A stretch of 64,000 nucleotides of DNA from Antedon mediterranea (lineage: Eukaryota; Echinodermata; Crinoidea; Comatulida; Antedonidae): contig NC_092672.1 of assembly GCF_964355755.1 (NCBI RefSeq), positions 32,172,501-32,236,500 on the forward strand, in the 5' to 3' direction. Under the pieces are notes generated by a model. It ran no database searches. It saw only the letters and a list, made by a program, of their open reading frames with translations, and had not been told where the DNA came from. Position numbers and translations under genes: made by a program. Positions 60,734 through 64,000 of this stretch are shown piece by piece (position 1 is the first letter of the stretch; each line of letters starts with the position of its first letter).

Positions 60734-61550
60734 TCACCACACGGTGCACTTCTTCTTAGGGTTCATCGGACTTCCTAACTTGCAGTTGTATGCTTTTGAG
60801 AAAGCTTCTGAGTTAGAAACGCTTCCAATAACCCTGTGAAATAAAATTGTAACCATATATTACACCTGGCTCTGTCTACACTACAACTCGTTTGAAAAAA
60901 AAGGTGATATACCCAAATATGGTAGTGATATGTTCATATTATAGGCACATCACATTTTTTCACATAAAGTTTGATAGTGTAGGTAGAGCTTGGTTTCCAC
61001 TTGGACACAGAGCAACGATGTAGGCGCAACAGAAGTTAGTTGACCAATCACAAGCAACAGTTCGGATAATCCATCGCGTCGTGATTGGTTAAAATACGTT
61101 TGGTGCACCAAGTGGGATCCAAGGCTTTATAAAGCCAAATAATAGGGATGTTTCCCAAAGTATAAATTATCAAACTCTAGTGTAAACCAAGATTTAGTAT
61201 TTTACCTGAAATCTGCATATGAGTGTTCTTCAACGCTTAGTTGGTGAATAATCTCTTCTCTCTTGGCTTTACTGCACCAAATCTTCGTAAAAAGAAAGGT
61301 TATTTAATGATGTTACCCATATACCTAGCTCACCATCTATATGAAGTACAGTATAAATATGATTCGAGATTGTGTCGAATATTTACATTTTTTTTCAATA
61401 AAATAAATGTTTTTGTACACGTACAAAACGTACACAAAGTTGAATACTTACTTGTCCAAAATTTAGAAAGAATATCTGATCATGAGTCATATTTAACCCT
61501 GGCAAAAGATCTTCTTCTTGTCCATTTCTTTTTACCCAATTTCGGTAAGC
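60734..61550 (-). CDS. M13 peptidase C-terminal exons (61550-61452, 61282-61206, 60833-60734)
   Basis: Exon 1: [20 protein letters not shown] then [13 protein letters not shown]. Exon 2: [25 protein letters not shown]. Exon 3: [32 protein letters not shown], stop TGA. The exon 2 acceptor ends in AAG after a pyrimidine tract, weaker than the others, but phase and homology support it. Cys in WCS, in YNCK and in KCTVW are conserved M13 positions. Confidence 0.92.
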
Positions 61551-63377
61551 CTGTAATAAAACACACATTACAGATATACCTTCATTAGAGGTACGTAGCT
61601 AGCCTATGTATTCACTTAGGGAACGTAGCAACGCATTTTGTACGCGCGCGTTCAAACGCTGTTAGTAAGCTGTTGTACGCGCGCGGTAACGTTGATAATA
61701 ATGCTACGCGCAGCTGCTAACAAAAGAGGAAGAGAAACAGGTTTTCATATCAATTTTTAGTCTACAGCTCACTATGTCGGTCGGTTGGTCGGTAAACACT
61801 AACTTGAGCACGTGACTGCAGCCATGTATATGGCCTTGTTAAAGGTTATAAAGCTCCTGGTTCAACATTGCTTTTGTTTATTATATAATTATGCCTTTGA
61901 TAAATATGAGTGAGGCAGAACGAGCGTCGCAAAATGAGCTTATTTTTGTGTCGGTATGATCAAGGAAGAGTGAATGTGAAAGAGTGAATGACAAACAATA
62001 TAAATAAATGTTATTCAGGAGAGCCCTTAACCACGGAAGATTGTAATTTCACTTTTCCCTAGTTTAGTTTCTGGAAAATTCAAATCTTTTACCATATATG
62101 CTTCTTTTAAGCCGCCATTATCAGCCATGTTTTCCCCTAGTGTTTGCCGTCCGTCTACCTGTCAAATACCAAACGTATTGTATCATCAATGGTGAAATAA
62201 TAGTCTATACTACAGTAGAACTCGGGGACACTTTCTGGATGGAAACGTGCCTTCTAAATAGGGGTTAGATGTTAGTGTTAAAACTGAATGTGGTGCCCTT
62301 CGTTCGTTTTTTATGGGTAAGTGTGCCATTACTTGGGATGGCATGTCCTTTCAATAGGTATGTCCGAAAGGAGGGTCGTGCCAAAGGTGGATGGGGCATC
62401 TCAAAGAAGGAGGGATGGGGTGTCCCAAAGGAGGGATAAGGTGTCCCGAAGGAGGGATGAGGTGTCCCAAAGGAGGGATGAGGTGTCCCAAAGGAGGGAT
62501 GAGGTGTCCCAAAGGAGGGATGGGGTGTCCCAAAAGAGGGATAAAGTGTCCCAAAGGAGGGATGAGGTGTCCCAAAGGAGGGATGAGGTGTCCCAAAGGA
62601 GGGATGAGGTGTCCCAAAGGAGGGATGGGGTGTTCCAAAGAAGGAGGAATAAGGTGTCCCAAAAGAGGGATGAGGTGTCCCAAAGGAGGGATGGGGTCTC
62701 CCAAAGAAAGGATGAGGTGTCCCAAATGAGGGATGGGGTGTCCCAAAGGAGGGATAAGGTGTCCCAAAGGAGGGATGGGGTGTCCCAAAGGAGGGATGAG
62801 GTGTCCCAAAGGACGGATGAGGTGTCCCAAAGGAGGGATAAGGTGTCCCAAAGGAAGGATGGGGTGTCCCAGAAGAGGGATGGGGTGTCCCAAAGGAGGG
62901 ATGAGGTGTCCCAAAAAAGGGATGAGGTTTCCAAAATTACACGCACCGTCGTCAACAGTCACGACGGACCAGTACTTACGTTTTTATTGACCTCTTTTAC
63001 CGTATAGTTATTATATTGATCTACAAAGCACTCGGACTTTTTAAGGTAAGCATCTATTGATGAGTTAGACCACCACGCCTGAAGATTACCGTCCTGATTA
63101 AACAGCCTGCCTGTAACAAAAGGAAAGAACCAATAAAATGATGTATGTAATGCTTTTATTTTACTAATTCCTCCATAATTTGTTTGGTGTATTTCTAAAA
63201 CTAAACTAAAACCCAACAACTTTTGTAGCAAATTTGTTTAAGGACTTAGGCCTATTTTACAACTGGCAGTTGTGAATTCTTTTTAAAAATCTTTCCACCA
63301 ATCACGTACCTTTATCATCATATCCGTGCGTTAGCTCGTGCCCAATCACTACGCCAATTCCTCCATAATTCATTGAC
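60734..63377 (-). CDS. M13 zinc metallopeptidase (neprilysin/ECE-like), 3' part of gene
   Basis: Minus-strand exons in order of translation: 63377-63310, 63110-62980, 62158-62093, 61550-61452, 61282-61206, 60833-60734 (stop TGA at 60736-60734). Phases agree at every junction. It encodes the C-terminal catalytic part of an M13 peptidase: [15 protein letters not shown] (HExxH zinc motif), then [17 protein letters not shown] (third zinc ligand Glu and the ExxxD motif), [39 protein letters not shown] and the terminal KKKCTVW. Human ECE1 and neprilysin end with equivalent strings (CEVW, CRVW). Family role: type II membrane ectoenzyme that cleaves small extracellular peptides. The N-terminal cytoplasmic, TM and M13_N parts lie beyond 64000, so the subfamily is not fixed. 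Confidence 0.94.
60868..60990. mobile_element. Family A MITE, copy A12, abutting B12 (M13 intron)
   Basis: GGCTCTGTCTACACTACAAC left end and GATAGTGTAGGTAGAGCTT right end, running straight into a family B end. Confidence 0.75.
60990..61128. mobile_element. Family B copy, B12 (M13 intron)
   Basis: AGCTTGGTTTCCACTTGGAC left end continuous with A12; GTTGACCAATCACAAGCAAC inside; right end CCAAGTGGGATCCAAGGCTT. Confidence 0.7.
61757..61843 (-). mobile_element. Family D short repeat, copy D4 (M13 intron)
   Basis: Plus-strand reading TTTTTAGTCTACAGCTCACT, GTCGGTCGGTTGGTCGGTAA, TTGAGCACGTGACTGCAGCC, ATGTATATGGCCTTGTT. Confidence 0.85.
62093..62158 (-). CDS. M13 peptidase exon with GENMADNGG motif
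   Basis: 66 bp, 22 codons: [20 protein letters not shown] + YM. It holds the third zinc ligand (Glu) and the Asp of ExxxD. Human ECE1 has TLGETIADNGGLKAAY at this place. Met in place of the usual Ile is conservative. Acceptor TGACAG, donor GTAAAA. Confidence 0.93.
62390..62935 (+). repeat. 21-bp satellite in M13 intron
   Basis: About 26 units of GGTGTCCCAAAGGAGGGATG + A, very homogeneous, ending about 45 bp from the exon at 62980-63110. The period is a multiple of three, so frames on both strands remain open. Confidence 0.94.
62980..63110 (-). CDS. M13 peptidase exon after the zinc motif
   Basis: Reads [20 protein letters not shown] then [20 protein letters not shown]. It matches neprilysin FNKDGDLVDWW...QCMVYQYGN. 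Acceptor TTACAG, donor GTAAGT on the minus strand. The exon ends only about 45 bp from the 21-bp satellite in the following intron. Confidence 0.93.
63310..63377 (-). CDS. M13 peptidase exon with HELTH zinc motif
   Basis: 68 bp, 1 + 22 codons + 1: [22 protein letters not shown]. The two His and the Glu of HELTH are the expected zinc ligands and catalytic base. The acceptor reads ACACAG and the donor GTACGT on the minus strand. Confidence 0.94.
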
Positions 63378-64000
63378 CTGTGTATGAATGACACAAACTT
63401 GGTTGGATATCGAAATCTGATTATCCTGTATACTATATATACTCATTATTATTATAATATTATTAGACACTTAAAAGATGTATTGTCCCTTTGACCAATT
63501 CTAAAAAAATATTTTGAAAAAAGTGGTTCGGTTTGAAGTATCATAATAGTTATTAACTTTCACCAAAAATTAGTCGAAAAAAAATCCATTAACTGAAATA
63601 CAGACGGTTTTTTGTTCAAAAAATAACTTTGACTTCCAGTCGAAGTTTTCGATCAAAACATATCTCATAATGCAACGCGCTTGTTTGGCTACTCTGTATG
63701 CATATTCATAAAACTTCCTCGCAATCTGTGTGAAAACACCTTCTCAACCGTGACGAGTTGTAAACAATCCTAATTAGCATCATGCATAATGTATACTCGT
63801 GGATTGAAATCTTTGTTTACTTTCGTTCGCGATGACTTTCCAGACGATCGAAATGTAATCAAATTAATTTACCTGTTAATTACGTAAACTTTTTTTTTTG
63901 GCTCGAATTTTCGCCTTTAAGTGAATAACTTTAATATTACTTTGATATGGCCAATTTAAATTTAGAATATTTTGACCTTTATTTTTTGTGTTTCATTGGA
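63378..64000 (-). other. M13 gene intron at the right edge
   Basis: Upstream (minus-strand sense) of the HELTH exon. Contains a partial family C element. The exon that should carry the preceding LPAG...PPFF region of M13 proteins was not found, so the gene continues past 64000. Confidence 0.6.
63471..63620. mobile_element. Family C partial copy near the right edge
   Basis: CTTAAAAGATGTATTGTCCC left end, followed by partly similar AT-rich sequence; no right end found. Confidence 0.5.

Noticed and set aside
62321-63007. 228-aa, 203-aa and 184-aa frames over the 21-bp satellite
   Set aside because: Same reason: pure repeat translation on both strands, lying inside an M13 intron.
1-64000. tRNA, rRNA or other structured RNA genes
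   Set aside because: No cloverleaf with A/B box spacing or rRNA-like sequence was noticed; the CGAC element hairpins are repeats.

Overview
The window is animal nuclear DNA: AT-rich, with GT-AG introns, widely spaced exons and many small transposon-derived repeats. The three protein families are metazoan (SPEN/Spenito-type co-repressor, class C metabotropic-glutamate-type GPCR, M13 zinc metallopeptidase). Their divergence from the vertebrate proteins as I remember them, the repeat landscape and a strongly over-represented palindromic octamer TAGGCCTA suggest a marine invertebrate, possibly an invertebrate deuterostome such as an echinoderm. That assignment is an inference; nothing in the window fixes the species.

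Layout. (1) Positions 1-17365, plus strand: the 3' three quarters of a SPEN orthologue. Exons for RRM2, RRM3 and RRM4, a short linker, one giant 9.1-kb exon coding for the disordered middle of the protein, and three exons for the C-terminal SPOC domain. The exons join in frame into 3,612 complete residues plus a split first codon. RRM1 and the start lie upstream of the window. The likely 3' UTR carries about nine copies of a 26-bp tandem repeat. (2) Positions 18.5-21.1 kb: intergenic, no gene seen. (3) Positions 21104-57252, plus strand: a complete metabotropic-glutamate-receptor-like gene in seven exons (917 codons plus stop; 888 if the 87-bp sixth exon is skipped), with a 25.5-kb first intron full of transposon debris. 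The seven-helix part is ordinary, but the ligand pocket is changed at several positions. (4) Positions 57.3-60.6 kb: intergenic, with two blocks of tandem repeats. (5) Positions 60734-63377, minus strand: the last six exons of an M13 (neprilysin/ECE-like) peptidase with both zinc motifs intact. Its 5' part lies beyond the right edge. The GPCR and peptidase genes are tail to tail.

Repeats. At least four dispersed short families recur: family A (TA-flanked, ends AAGCTCTGTCTACAC), family B (ends AAGCTTGGTTCCCACTAG), family C (ends TTTAAAGATGTATTGTCCCC) and family D (CGAC-rich, about 90-125 bp). There are also single elements with long inverted ends: 32174-33240 (41-bp perfect ends), 36965-37372 (32-bp perfect ends with a target-site duplication), 38463-38650 and a 65-bp foldback at 47722-47786. 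Decayed LINE pieces and eight or more minisatellites fill much of the rest.

The three genes have no evident joint function: nuclear transcriptional repression, membrane signalling and extracellular peptide cleavage. The most interesting points are the altered GPCR ligand pocket with its phase-neutral cassette exon, the SPEN 3' UTR repeat, the long-TIR elements, and the repeated abutment of families A and B.
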